A stretch of 64,000 bases of DNA from Sunxiuqinia sp963678245 (GTDB lineage Bacteria > Bacteroidota > Bacteroidia > Bacteroidales > Prolixibacteraceae), in NCBI GenBank assembly GCA_965140765.1, contig OZ223309.1:1-64000 (forward strand), in the 5' to 3' direction. Position 1 is the first letter of the stretch. Each line of letters begins with the position of its first letter. Of this stretch, positions 55,370-64,000 are shown piece by piece. The position numbers were made by a program, and so were the translations under genes. The notes under the pieces are model-generated. The model ran no database searches and had not been told where the DNA came from. It saw only the letters and a list, made by a program, of their open reading frames with translations.

Positions 55370-56308
55370 TTATTTTGTAGGAATTACCTCCTGAATAGTT
55401 CCATCCTCATTGTAAAAAAGTTGATCTACACAAACCGATCTGCGAAACGGGTGTGGACTTCCCTGATGTCCCCAGCCAAACTTAGGTTCCACCTCAGGAT
55501 GATTTTTAAAATAGAGGTCTGAATTGTGATAAAATAAATACCATTGGCCTTTATATTCTACAATGGAGTGATGATTGGTTCCACTATTCATCTTCCTTAA
55601 AATTACTCCCCGATATTTAAACGGCCCCAGTGGATGATCGCTCGTACAGTATTTTATTTCACCACTTTCAGCAGCATATGATAGATAATACGTCCCCTTG
55701 TATTTATGCATCCAAACGGCTTCAAAAAAGTCATCGACTCCCTCCAGTACATGAACCTGATCGTCGTAAGAAATCATGTCCTCATTCAACTTTATAACAT
55801 TGACTGCCAGTTGCCCCATGTAAAGATAAGCCTGCCCGTCGTCGTCAATGAAGGCTGCCGGATCAATAAAATCACGATTACAAACGACCCCTTTTGTATC
55901 GATATGAATCAATGCTGAATCCAGCGGATCTTGAAATGGACCATACGGATGATCGCTTATGGCAACTCCAATTTTACTGGCATCAACAGGATAGTAGAAA
56001 TAATATCGGTTATTTCGCTTGATACAATCTGGTGCCCATGCCCGGGAATCGGCCCAACTAATATTGTCTAATGAAAATGCGACACCGTGATCGGTCCAGC
56101 TTTTCATGTCGGTTGTTGAAAACACATGCCAATCTTGCATGGTAAATTTTGTCGCTGTATCCTGATCATGTGAAGGATATAAAAATAAGGTGTCATTGAA
56201 CACCCTCGCTGACGGGTCGGCAGTATAGAGGTGAGTAATGATTGGATTTTGAGCCAAACAACTGCTGCCAAACAAAAAAACGATTACAATTAGAAAAAAT
56301 CTTGCCAT
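55370..56308 (-). CDS. Exported glycoside hydrolase family 43 (arabinan/xylan-type)
   Basis: The 312-residue protein has a signal peptide (ending SSCLAQ, about residue 20) and a single five-bladed propeller. The GH43 residues are in place: D31 in TADPSARVFN as the base, D149 in DFIDPAAFIDDDG as the modulator and E196 in FFEAVWMHKYKG as the acid. It is predicted to release arabinose or xylose from side chains, possibly of pectin. It stands 7 kb from the pectin locus on the other strand, so any functional link is inference. A shorter alternative lipobox (GSSC) near the signal cannot be excluded. Confidence 0.9.
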   Translation of the reverse strand: MARFFLIVIVFLFGSSCLAQNPIITHLYTADPSARVFNDTLFLYPSHDQDTATKFTMQDWHVFSTTDMKSWTDHGVAFSLDNISWADSRAWAPDCIKRNNRYYFYYPVDASKIGVAISDHPYGPFQDPLDSALIHIDTKGVVCNRDFIDPAAFIDDDGQAYLYMGQLAVNVIKLNEDMISYDDQVHVLEGVDDFFEAVWMHKYKGTYYLSYAAESGEIKYCTSDHPLGPFKYRGVILRKMNSGTNHHSIVEYKGQWYLFYHNSDLYFKNHPEVEPKFGWGHQGSPHPFRRSVCVDQLFYNEDGTIQEVIPTK

Positions 56309-56520
56309 ACTATTCGCTCTAAGAATTATTCAATAATATGTTCAAAGTTATTTATCTTTTCCGGATATTCATCCTAACTCATTTTATTTGAAGCAAGATA
56401 TTTGAATTAGGTCGTTTTTATCTTGCATTAAAATACCCCTATGGGGTTGACTGTGATGGTACTATTTTCTTTAAAATAGAAATAGCTCGGATTTTTAGCT
56501 TACCTCTCTAGTTTTGATAA

Positions 56521-56558
56521 CCCGTTGAAAGATCCTAAAATCAGTTTAGGATGACGGG
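56521..56558. other. Strong hairpin without U-tract after the acyl-CoA ligase gene
   Basis: ATCCTAAA (56532-56539) pairs with TTTAGGAT (56545-56552), and an outer CCCGT/ACGGG pair (56521-56525 with 56554-56558) extends it. It lies just beyond the minus-strand ligase stop. There is no T-run, so it is not a standard terminator; it may protect or process the mRNA 3' end. Confidence 0.45.
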
Positions 56559-56577
56559 TATGTGCTGGGAGAGTGCT

Positions 56578-58230
56578 TTATTTTACTTCAATTCCTTGTT
56601 CTTCCAAAAGTTGAAGTCCAATGTTTTTCAGTTTATATTTCTGAATTTTTCCGCTGGCGGTCATCGGGAATTCTTCTACAAAAAAGACGTATTTAGGGAT
56701 TTTAAAACGGGCAATTTGTCCGCGGCAGTATTCCTTTACTTCTTCTTCGGCAAGGCTTTGTCCGGCTTTTAGTTTGATAAATGCACCCACTTGTTCTCCA
56801 TATTTGGCACTGGGGATTCCAGCTACTTCCACGGCTTCAATTTGTGGTAGTTGAAACAGGTAGTTTTCAATTTCGCGTGGATAAATATTTTCACCACCGC
56901 GAATAATCATGTCTTTTATACGGCCGGTAATTCGGAAAAAACCTTCTTCCGTTTTAATTCCCAGGTCGCCCGAATGCAGCCAGCCTTCATCGTCAATGGC
57001 TTTCTGAGTTGCCTCATCGTTGTTGTAATAGCCTTTCATTACATTGTATCCCCGGCAGCAAACTTCGCCTTGCTCTTCGTCCTCACATTCTTCGCCGGTT
57101 TCCGGGTTTAAAATCTTTACTTCCACATTGGGAAGTTCAAAACCCACGGTTGTCGACCGCACTTCAGGTGAGTTGTGGGTTCGTGTGGCCGTCATGCCCG
57201 GCGATGACTCGGTTAGTCCGTAAACGATAATAATGTCTTTGATGTGCATCTTCGTCATCACCTGGTTCATGGTTTCAATGGGGCATAACGATCCGGCCAT
57301 GATGCCGGTACGCAGCGAACTAAGATCGAACAGATCGAACATGGGATGGTTCAGCTCGGCGATAAACATGGTTGGTACGCCATAAAGAGCCGTGCATTTT
57401 TCTTTTTCTACTGAAGCCAAAACCATTAGTGGATCGAAGTTTTCGGTAATCACCATCGTGGCGCCATGACTGATAATGGCACAAACTGCCAGCACGCATC
57501 CAAAGCAATGGAATAGTGGCACACAAACCAGTAAACGGTCGTTGGCCGTGTATTTCATGCATTGTCCAACCGAGTAACCGTTATTCAGAATGTTATGATG
57601 CGACAACATCACCCCTTTCGGGAAACCGGTTGTTCCTGATGTGTATTGCATGTTCACAACACCGTGTGGATTGACTTTCAGCTTGGCATCTTCCAGTTCT
57701 AGCTCATCCAGATGTTCGCCCAGCAGAATCAGCTCGGCGGTATTGTACATTCCCCGGTGTTTCTCTTGTCCGATGAAAACTACATTTTTAAGCACCGGAA
57801 ATTTCCCCGATTTTAAGGCACCACGCGAGTGGGTTTTCAGCTCCGGAATCAACTCAAAAATCATATTCACGTAATCGCCGTCGCGCCAACCATCAATTAA
57901 GCAAAGGGTGTGTATATCGGCGTTTTTCAGCAAAAACTCGAGCTCAGACAGCTTGTAGTTGGTATTGATGGTGACCAATACGGCTCCAATTTTCGCGGTC
58001 GCAAACATGAAGGTTAACCAATCGGGGACATTGTTGGCCCAAATACCCACTTTGTCTCCGGGCATTACACCAGTGTACATCAGTCCTTTGGCCAGTTTGT
58101 TAACCCGTTTGTTAAATTCGCTGTAGGTGAAACGTAAATCGCGGTCAGGATAAACCATGAATTCCTGATCGGGTGTTTCGTACGCGTATTTCTCTATAAT
58201 TCCGCCAAGCGTGTAGTCAAGTAATTGCAT
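56578..58230 (-). CDS. AMP-forming fatty/aryl acyl-CoA ligase
   Basis: The 550-residue protein is an ANL-superfamily enzyme. It shows the ATP loop MQYTSGTTGFPKGVMLSHHN (about 194-213), IVYGLTESSPG, the hinge block GWLHSGDLGIKTEEGFFRI and GRIKDMIIRGGENIYPREIE, and the catalytic Lys in MTASGKIQKYKLK near the C-terminus. It activates a carboxylic acid, probably medium- or long-chain, to acyl-CoA. The XRE-cupin regulator gene lies 29 bases upstream on the same strand, so the pair is most likely one operon, with the regulator possibly sensing the acid or its CoA ester. Confidence 0.93.
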   Translation of the reverse strand: MQLLDYTLGGIIEKYAYETPDQEFMVYPDRDLRFTYSEFNKRVNKLAKGLMYTGVMPGDKVGIWANNVPDWLTFMFATAKIGAVLVTINTNYKLSELEFLLKNADIHTLCLIDGWRDGDYVNMIFELIPELKTHSRGALKSGKFPVLKNVVFIGQEKHRGMYNTAELILLGEHLDELELEDAKLKVNPHGVVNMQYTSGTTGFPKGVMLSHHNILNNGYSVGQCMKYTANDRLLVCVPLFHCFGCVLAVCAIISHGATMVITENFDPLMVLASVEKEKCTALYGVPTMFIAELNHPMFDLFDLSSLRTGIMAGSLCPIETMNQVMTKMHIKDIIIVYGLTESSPGMTATRTHNSPEVRSTTVGFELPNVEVKILNPETGEECEDEEQGEVCCRGYNVMKGYYNNDEATQKAIDDEGWLHSGDLGIKTEEGFFRITGRIKDMIIRGGENIYPREIENYLFQLPQIEAVEVAGIPSAKYGEQVGAFIKLKAGQSLAEEEVKEYCRGQIARFKIPKYVFFVEEFPMTASGKIQKYKLKNIGLQLLEEQGIEVK

Positions 58231-58259
58231 GATGTCAGTTTTAGTTTGATCAAGCTGAT

Positions 58260-58835
58260 TTAATATGGAGCGTAAACAACAGCTAAAATACGCGCAGGAT
58301 CGTCGTTCGCGGCATGGACATTGTGCGACACGACAGAGTCCATGTAAATGCTATCTCCTTTTTTGAGCTGATATAACTCTTTGCCGTAGTTAATTTCAAC
58401 GACTCCTTCCAGCACATAAATAAATTCTTCACCTTCGTGAGACGAAAGCATGTAGTCAGATTGCTGGCCGGGTTCAATTTCAACAACAAAAGGTTCCATA
58501 TTTCGGCCAACCTTGTCGAAAGCCAGCGAGAGAAAGTTCAGGTGCTCGCGCGAACCACTTTGCTGCGAACTGAATCGAACGCCTGTTTCGTGTTCATCGG
58601 CTCGCACAATGGCAGGCCCTAAGTTAGAGCTGTCGTCTAAAAAAGTTCCCAGCCGAACACCCAGAGCTCGTGCTATTTTAATGAGTGGAGCCAATGACGG
58701 CAGCACTTCGCCTTTTTCAATTTTCTTTAGCTGATCAATATCCAGATTTGTTTTTTCGGCCATCTCTTGTTGACCGACTTTCTTGGATTCACGAATTTGG
58801 GAAATCTTTTTACCAAGGTCATATTTCTTTGCCAT
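58260..58835 (-). CDS. XRE-family regulator with C-terminal cupin
   Basis: The 191-residue protein has an XRE helix-turn-helix at residues about 8-60 (KKVGQQEMAEKTNLDIDQLK) and a cupin domain at about 110-190 (YMLSSHEGEEFIYVLEGVVE). In such regulators (PuuR/SinR-like with cupin) the barrel binds a small molecule. It sits directly before the acyl-CoA ligase gene, which suggests that it regulates fatty or aromatic acid activation. The operator is not identified. Confidence 0.92.
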   Translation of the reverse strand: MAKKYDLGKKISQIRESKKVGQQEMAEKTNLDIDQLKKIEKGEVLPSLAPLIKIARALGVRLGTFLDDSSNLGPAIVRADEHETGVRFSSQQSGSREHLNFLSLAFDKVGRNMEPFVVEIEPGQQSDYMLSSHEGEEFIYVLEGVVEINYGKELYQLKKGDSIYMDSVVSHNVHAANDDPARILAVVYAPY

Positions 58836-59184
58836 GCCTGTAAGCTTTAAGTCTGCTCACAAATTTAATTTTATTTTAACGCCTCACAAATCAACAGAAG
58901 TCATAAATGGCTTGCATTTCAGCATTTATGTATCATTTAGAAGCAATATAAATTAGCCCAAATGCGAGATGGTCGGAGCGATAATCTTTTGGATCTCTTT
59001 TCTATCGGTTTGGGTGATGCAAAAGCAGTTGAAACCCATTGTATGCGATAGTGATCAATAATCTTCCAGTATTTTCAGTTCGTTCTTATTGCAGGATACA
59101 AATTGAAATATTGTGTTTCGCCATTCTCGCTGATCTTAAACTTATTCTAAGTGACAAGAACGTTGATCCCTCATGATTTTTATT
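58836..59184. other. Spacer before the XRE-cupin operon and after the patatin-like gene
   Basis: These 349 bases carry the promoter region of the XRE-cupin/ligase operon and the 3' flank of the minus-strand patatin-like gene. I see no clear -33/-7 pair, terminator hairpin or coding sequence. Confidence 0.45.
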
Positions 59185-61020
59185 TCAGCTATTTTTCAAG
59201 TCATCGTCGAGCAGCTTCCGGATTTCCATTTCACGAATAACGGCATCAATAAACTTTTCGGCCATAATATTTTTAGCTTGCTTAATCCCAATTTTTCGAA
59301 CCAATTTCATCACTTTTTTATTCAGAAACTTGTTCAGCTTACTTTTTTTCCTGATTCGTGCGATAATCTCACTTTCAACAGCAGTTCCTTTATTCTTCTT
59401 GTCGCCGTTCAAAATGTTTTTCAGAACGACCTGAAAACGGTTTTTCATAAGCTCTTCCAGTGACATCAGTACGCTTAGCTTCATTTTTACCGAATCGTAG
59501 TCAATGCCTGTTTCTTCCGGAACTTCGGTTAGAAGAGTTGCCGTCCCATCAGCTCTTTCCGTTACCCGCATATCCGGAATGATAGGTAGGAAATCAGTTT
59601 CCCCATCTCCGGGTTTCACTCTGAACTGATCGATTCCCTCGTAGCCAAACGTCAGGATCGGGTTTTCTTTATCGGCTGGTACGCTGAAATACTTTTGCAG
59701 AAAAAGCTGGCAATTTCGCCGCCCGAGCATAAAGTCGTGCTCGCGGAACTCTTTTTTGAAGAAGCCGGCAAACCCCCCTAAACCGCCGCATGCTAAGGCA
59801 AAATTCTGTTTCTCTTCGTTTTTGTAACGCACCGGAAGCACCATGAATCGTGTGTAGTTATCTTCATCCTCGTCAAAAGCATTTTGAAGTTCTTGCTCTT
59901 TAAACATCAACTGGGCGCGCATGGCATTCAGCAAGCCCGGCACAGCAAATTTAATCGCATCCAGAGATTCTTCGTCCTCCCAAGCTCCCTGTTCGCTGGG
60001 GAAGGGGTCAATCATGATTAGGGTGGTGTCAAACGAAGAAGCCGACTTCTTGATTTGGTCATTTTCTGCCTCTTTGGGTATCTCGGCTGCTTCCTGTTCT
60101 TGTTGTTTTCGCTTTGCCAAAATCTGGTCAGTTAATCCAAAAGGCTCGTTATTAATAACACCGCCATCAACATTCACACATACGTAATTTGCTATTTTAT
60201 TAAGTAGCATTTGTTTGTTGGCGGTATTTAAGTATGGATTTTCTAAGACATAACGAGCTTCGCGGTTTACTTTTCGTGGGCTCAGTCCAACCGGGAAGGC
60301 GCCGGTTGCGATGGCGGCATCAATAAGCAGCGCTTTGTTTTTGCCTTCCATCGTCGAAAATGAAAGGGGAATTTTTCCGTCTCCTTCGTAAGTTCCGGTG
60401 TCATTTATTTTGAAATGAACGAGGTCCTGATGACGGGTCATGCGGTGAACACTTTTCCCGAGTGCTGTTTTGAACTCCAGTTCGTAATTGAATCCTTTTA
60501 AATTCGTTTGAGTGGTTAATATCTCCAGGTCATCAGCGATGTATGGCCGTTTTACTTCCGGGTCTTTTACCGAGGTGTCGATAATGCGGGAGGCAACACG
60601 CTCGATGAATCCTGAATCAAAAATTGATTTTACCTCATGGGCTTTATTTCCGCGAATGTCGTCATCGGCAAGCATTTGATCCATCATGCTCAGGTCTTCC
60701 GTTTCGGTGAGGTTTACCCAAGCATCATAAATCGGGTTTTCTGTATTCTCGGAAGTTCGGTAGTTGTCCTGATTGATGTGCGGAAACTTTTGTTGAACCG
60801 CACATGCGGTGATAGCTGCGGTCATTCCTCCTGCCGATGCTCCGGTCAATACTTCAATTTTTACATCGTGTTTCGGAACTCCGGGTAAGTTGAGGTCTTT
60901 AGCCTTTTGCCAGTTTTCCAACGCTTCTATCAGGTAGTCGATAACACCTGCAGTGTAGGCACCTGCAGAAACAGCTCCAGCCATACAAATACCTATTCGA
61001 ATTGTTTTGGGCTCAGTCAT
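59185..61020 (-). CDS. Large patatin-like phospholipase
   Basis: The 611-residue protein has a patatin domain at about 1-300: the glycine-rich oxyanion loop MAGAVSAGAYTAGV (about 13-26), the nucleophile S62 in GASAGGMT and the aspartate D285 in VDGGVINNEP, giving the Ser-Asp dyad. The C-terminal half (about 310-611) is charged, has no membrane segment and is unlike the short patatins; its role is unknown. It is predicted to be cytoplasmic or peripherally membrane-associated, hydrolysing acyl esters of lipids. It is a single gene. Confidence 0.88.
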   Translation of the reverse strand: MTEPKTIRIGICMAGAVSAGAYTAGVIDYLIEALENWQKAKDLNLPGVPKHDVKIEVLTGASAGGMTAAITACAVQQKFPHINQDNYRTSENTENPIYDAWVNLTETEDLSMMDQMLADDDIRGNKAHEVKSIFDSGFIERVASRIIDTSVKDPEVKRPYIADDLEILTTQTNLKGFNYELEFKTALGKSVHRMTRHQDLVHFKINDTGTYEGDGKIPLSFSTMEGKNKALLIDAAIATGAFPVGLSPRKVNREARYVLENPYLNTANKQMLLNKIANYVCVNVDGGVINNEPFGLTDQILAKRKQQEQEAAEIPKEAENDQIKKSASSFDTTLIMIDPFPSEQGAWEDEESLDAIKFAVPGLLNAMRAQLMFKEQELQNAFDEDEDNYTRFMVLPVRYKNEEKQNFALACGGLGGFAGFFKKEFREHDFMLGRRNCQLFLQKYFSVPADKENPILTFGYEGIDQFRVKPGDGETDFLPIIPDMRVTERADGTATLLTEVPEETGIDYDSVKMKLSVLMSLEELMKNRFQVVLKNILNGDKKNKGTAVESEIIARIRKKSKLNKFLNKKVMKLVRKIGIKQAKNIMAEKFIDAVIREMEIRKLLDDDLKNS

Positions 61021-61250
61021 ACAAAAGTTTTTTTATCAATGATTATTAATATCAAAAAAGGCGATTGACTGTTGATGAGCTGATTTTTGGTTGATTGTAA
61101 GAGGTGAACTGCCCGGTTGATTTTGGCGTATTCACATCACTAAAGATACAACATATTCATCCGATAAGTCAAGTAAGTGCTTATTCGAATCCGCTAAATT
61201 GTTTATATTGGATTGTAGTAGATGAATTTTTACCTGAAATAAGGGAATAG

Positions 61251-61280
61251 AAAAAGGCAAGCTCAACGAGCTTGCCTTTT
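61251..61280 (-). terminator. Intrinsic terminator of glgP
   Basis: AAAAGGCAAGCTC (61252-61264) and GAGCTTGCCTTTT (61268-61280) form a perfect 13-bp stem with a 3-base loop, and T residues follow on the minus strand. It is 24 bases after the phosphorylase stop. Confidence 0.88.
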
Positions 61281-61303
61281 GTAAAATTATTAACCAGTTA
61301 TTT

Positions 61304-63844
61304 TTATAACCAACGCAGGTAACTAAAGTCCTGACGATGGGGTAGGTTTTCATTTTTGGGGAACATGCGAATTCCATAGTTGTACGATCCAGGGTGAGAT
61401 AAATGCAGATCCAGTTTGTAGGTTGTTAAACCATTTTCAGTTTTTTCAAAATCAAACTCTTTGCATTCAGTTATTTCCGGTTCTTGGTTGTCGTTGCCTT
61501 CTGTCATGATAATTTCAATACCAATTTCCTCTGGCGAAAGGCCTTTTAAGTCCATGACAACGCGTGCCGGATACTCTTCACCAATGCGAATCGCATTCGT
61601 AATTCCATCGGCAATGTCAAGTTCTTTTACTTCAATGTCTTCCCATTTCGCAACTATGTTTGTCTTCCATTCAACCATTTCTTTAGCCAGTTTGAAATCA
61701 TCAGCTTTTAGCTTGCCTGCACGTTTAGCCTGCGGAGCGTAAAAACGATTCTGATAGTCGCGAATCATCCGACTTGTTGTAAAGTTTGGTGCAACTTGAG
61801 CTTGTGTTTTCTTGATATAACCAACCCATTCGTTTGGGGTATCATTTTTATCACGTTTGTAGAAGGTTGGAACAATCTCATCTTCAAACAAATTATAGAT
61901 TGTTTCAGCATCCAGCTCATCCTGAAAGTCCTGCACGTCGTATGAGCGTTCCAACGGAAGTGCCCATCCGGCGCCTTCTTTGTAACCTTCAACCCACCAG
62001 CCATCGAGGACTGAAAAGTGAAGTGTTCCGTTCATTACTCCTTTTTCACCACTTGTTCCTGAAGCTTCCAGAGGTCTGGTTGGCGTGTTCAGCCAAATAT
62101 CAACTCCCTGAAGTAATACTTTGGCCAGGTTGATATCGTAATTCTGAACGAACAGAATTTTACCTAAAAACTCAGGACGCTTAGAAATTTCAACGATGTA
62201 TTTGATCAAATCCTGTCCGGCTTTGTCGGCAGGGTGAGCTTTCCCGGCAAAAATGAATTGGACTGGTTTGTCCGGGTTGTTGACAATTTGAGCTAAGCGG
62301 TCAAGGTTTCGGAAAAGCAAATGAGCTCGCTTGTATGTGGCAAAACGTCGTGCAAAGCCAATTGTCAGAGCCTTCGGATTCAGTGAACTTGTGACTTCTG
62401 TAATCAATTTCGGGTTCTCGTTACGCTTCACCCAAGTGTCAGTAAAGCGCCTTTTGATGTAGTCGATCATCTTCGAACGCAAGCTTTGTTTAAGCTCCCA
62501 AATTTCCTGATCAGGAACTTTATAGATTTTATCCCACAGGTCAAAATCAAGTTGATTGTTTACAAAATCTTTTCCAAAATATTTCAGGTGAATTTCTTTC
62601 CATTCCTTGGCCGTCCAAGTTGAATAGTGCACGCCATTCGTTACGTAACCAATATCCAATTCTTCGGACAAGTAGCCGTTATATAGTGGCTTCAGAATAT
62701 GCTTTGATACATCGCCATGGAGCATGCTCACACCATTAATTCCTTGCGATAAATTAGCTGCCAGAAAACTCATATTGAAATGATCTTCATGTGGCACCGT
62801 TTTTCCAAGCATGATAAACTCCTCCCAGCTAATATTTATTTTAGCAGGAAATTTATCCATATACATTTTAAACAAATCGTTGTGGAATGCATCATGTCCG
62901 GCAGGAACCGGAGTATGCGTAGTAAACAATGTTGAAGCACGAACGATTTCTTTTGCCTGAGGATATGTTAGCTTATTCTCGTTAATCAAGCCAGCCATTC
63001 GCTCTAGTCCGATTAAGGCCGCATGTCCTTCGTTACAATGGTACAAATCTGCATTTTGATGTCCCAGCTTACTTAATGCCCGAATACCACCAAGACCAAG
63101 TAACATTTCCTGCTTTAGGCGGTTTTCATTATCGCCTCCATAAAGATGGTGAGTTACAAAGCGGTCGTTTTCATTGTTAGCATCAAAATCTGCATCGAGC
63201 AAGTACAAGCTTACAGCTCCTACTTTTACTTCCCAGACACGGGCATGCAACGTTCTGCCGGGATATTGAACTTCAATTTGTACCCAGTTTCCTTCTTTGT
63301 CGAATGCCGGTTGTACCGGTATTTTTGAGAACTCCTGAGCCTCGTAGTTGGCCATCTGGTCTCCTTGTAGCGAGATGGTTTGTTTGAAATACCCATACCG
63401 GTATAGCAAACCAACAGCCACCAGATCGGCTTTTGAGTCACTGGCTTCTTTTAAGTAATCTCCGGCCAGGATTCCTAAACCTCCGGAAAATATTTTAAGG
63501 CTATCGTGCAAGCCATACTCCATGCTGAAGTAGGCAATTTTAGGTCCTATCCCTTGTTCGCGTTCTTTCAGATATTTTTGAAATAGGCTATAAACACTTT
63601 TCAGGGCAGCAATAAATTGTTCATCACTTTCTAACTCTTTAAAACGCTGATAGCTGACTTGTTCGAGTAGAACAATTGGGTTGTGAAAACTATCTTCCCA
63701 TATTTCTTCATCAATCGTCTCAAACAATTCACGGGCTTCTGTATTCCAAGCCCACCAAAGGTTTTTGCTCAACTCTTTTAGAGGAGCTAATTTTTCGGGG
63801 ATGTTTGATTCAACAAACAGTTTTTTCCAATTTGGCATATCCAC
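61304..63844 (-). CDS. glgP: Alpha-glucan (glycogen/maltodextrin) phosphorylase
   Basis: The 846-residue protein is a GT35 phosphorylase of the shorter bacterial type, with an N-terminal DUF3417 part (about 8-120, NIPEKLAPLKELSKNLWWAW), GGLGILAGDYLKEASD and the PLP-binding site EASGTSGEKGVMNGTL (Lys about residue 600). A small beta-domain (about 720-846) follows. It releases glucose-1-phosphate from alpha-1,4-glucan using phosphate, in the cytoplasm, for use of stored glycogen. The neighbouring glycogen genes are not in the window. Confidence 0.95.
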   Translation of the reverse strand: MDMPNWKKLFVESNIPEKLAPLKELSKNLWWAWNTEARELFETIDEEIWEDSFHNPIVLLEQVSYQRFKELESDEQFIAALKSVYSLFQKYLKEREQGIGPKIAYFSMEYGLHDSLKIFSGGLGILAGDYLKEASDSKADLVAVGLLYRYGYFKQTISLQGDQMANYEAQEFSKIPVQPAFDKEGNWVQIEVQYPGRTLHARVWEVKVGAVSLYLLDADFDANNENDRFVTHHLYGGDNENRLKQEMLLGLGGIRALSKLGHQNADLYHCNEGHAALIGLERMAGLINENKLTYPQAKEIVRASTLFTTHTPVPAGHDAFHNDLFKMYMDKFPAKINISWEEFIMLGKTVPHEDHFNMSFLAANLSQGINGVSMLHGDVSKHILKPLYNGYLSEELDIGYVTNGVHYSTWTAKEWKEIHLKYFGKDFVNNQLDFDLWDKIYKVPDQEIWELKQSLRSKMIDYIKRRFTDTWVKRNENPKLITEVTSSLNPKALTIGFARRFATYKRAHLLFRNLDRLAQIVNNPDKPVQFIFAGKAHPADKAGQDLIKYIVEISKRPEFLGKILFVQNYDINLAKVLLQGVDIWLNTPTRPLEASGTSGEKGVMNGTLHFSVLDGWWVEGYKEGAGWALPLERSYDVQDFQDELDAETIYNLFEDEIVPTFYKRDKNDTPNEWVGYIKKTQAQVAPNFTTSRMIRDYQNRFYAPQAKRAGKLKADDFKLAKEMVEWKTNIVAKWEDIEVKELDIADGITNAIRIGEEYPARVVMDLKGLSPEEIGIEIIMTEGNDNQEPEITECKEFDFEKTENGLTTYKLDLHLSHPGSYNYGIRMFPKNENLPHRQDFSYLRWL

Positions 63845-64000
63845 AACTCTTTTTTGTTAAAATTCAAGCACCAAGCAATTATTCATCTTTGTTTTGTTCG
63901 CATCCTATCGAGGAAAATTTATTACAATACGAGTAGTATTGATTCTTGTATCAGTTGTTTGCGAACAGTTTAAATACAGTCCAGGTGCGCTGGATTTTGA

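Overview
The window looks like chromosomal DNA of a Bacteroidota bacterium, most likely of the Marinilabiliales/Prolixibacteraceae kind (the family is an inference). Support comes from SusC/SusD pairs with ECF sigma and FecR genes, STN-type TonB receptors, a DUF4494 protein, HYR-repeat surface proteins, TTTG-N20-TAnnTTTG promoter signals, scarce Shine-Dalgarno sites and a V-type ATPase operon of the Bacteroidota type. No rRNA, tRNA, CRISPR array, insertion sequence or prophage was seen.

Layout. 1-8.4 kb (minus): the first 2,801 codons of a giant secreted adhesin built of a G8-like start, a glycine/serine/threonine beta-repeat region, Ig-like modules and many HYR-like modules; its C-terminus lies outside. 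9.2-12.8 kb (plus): a small membrane protein, a long inverted repeat and an M1-family metallopeptidase. 13.2-20.6 kb (plus): a seven-gene V-type ATPase operon (A, B, E, DUF2764, D, I, K) closed by a strong terminator; the K subunit keeps the Na+-ligand residues. 20.8-27.4 kb (minus): a decaying stretch with a small ORF remnant, a broken two-haem cytochrome c gene and a wrecked pntA/pntA2/pntB transhydrogenase operon, interleaved with an intact PLP racemase and an orphan histidine kinase. 27.7-34.2 kb: DUF4494 protein (plus), a 1,155-residue enzyme I believe is PPi-type PEP carboxykinase (minus) and acetyl-CoA synthetase (minus). 34.5-37.0 kb (plus): a TetR regulator and two SDR-type oxidoreductases; nearly the same palindrome lies before tetR and before the first reductase. 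37.0-48.1 kb (plus): a pectin-type polysaccharide utilisation locus (ECF sigma, FecR, SusC, SusD, esterase, pectin methylesterase, beta-propeller lipoprotein). 48.1-53.7 kb (minus): a second ECF sigma/FecR/TonB receptor set without SusD, followed by a small Spy-like periplasmic protein and an outer-membrane barrel. 53.9-63.8 kb: DUF1460 lipoprotein, cupin, GH43, AMP-forming acyl-CoA ligase with an XRE-cupin regulator, patatin-like lipase and alpha-glucan phosphorylase.

How it fits together. The pectin locus plus the GH43 gene suggests growth on plant or algal polysaccharide, sensed through STN-receptor/FecR/ECF relays. Central metabolism is represented by acetate activation, a putative PPi-dependent PEP/oxaloacetate step and glycogen phosphorolysis. 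The V-ATPase probably handles sodium. Loss of the transhydrogenase and of a cytochrome c suggests that a former redox function is being discarded. All calls come from reading the sequence; no database search was run.
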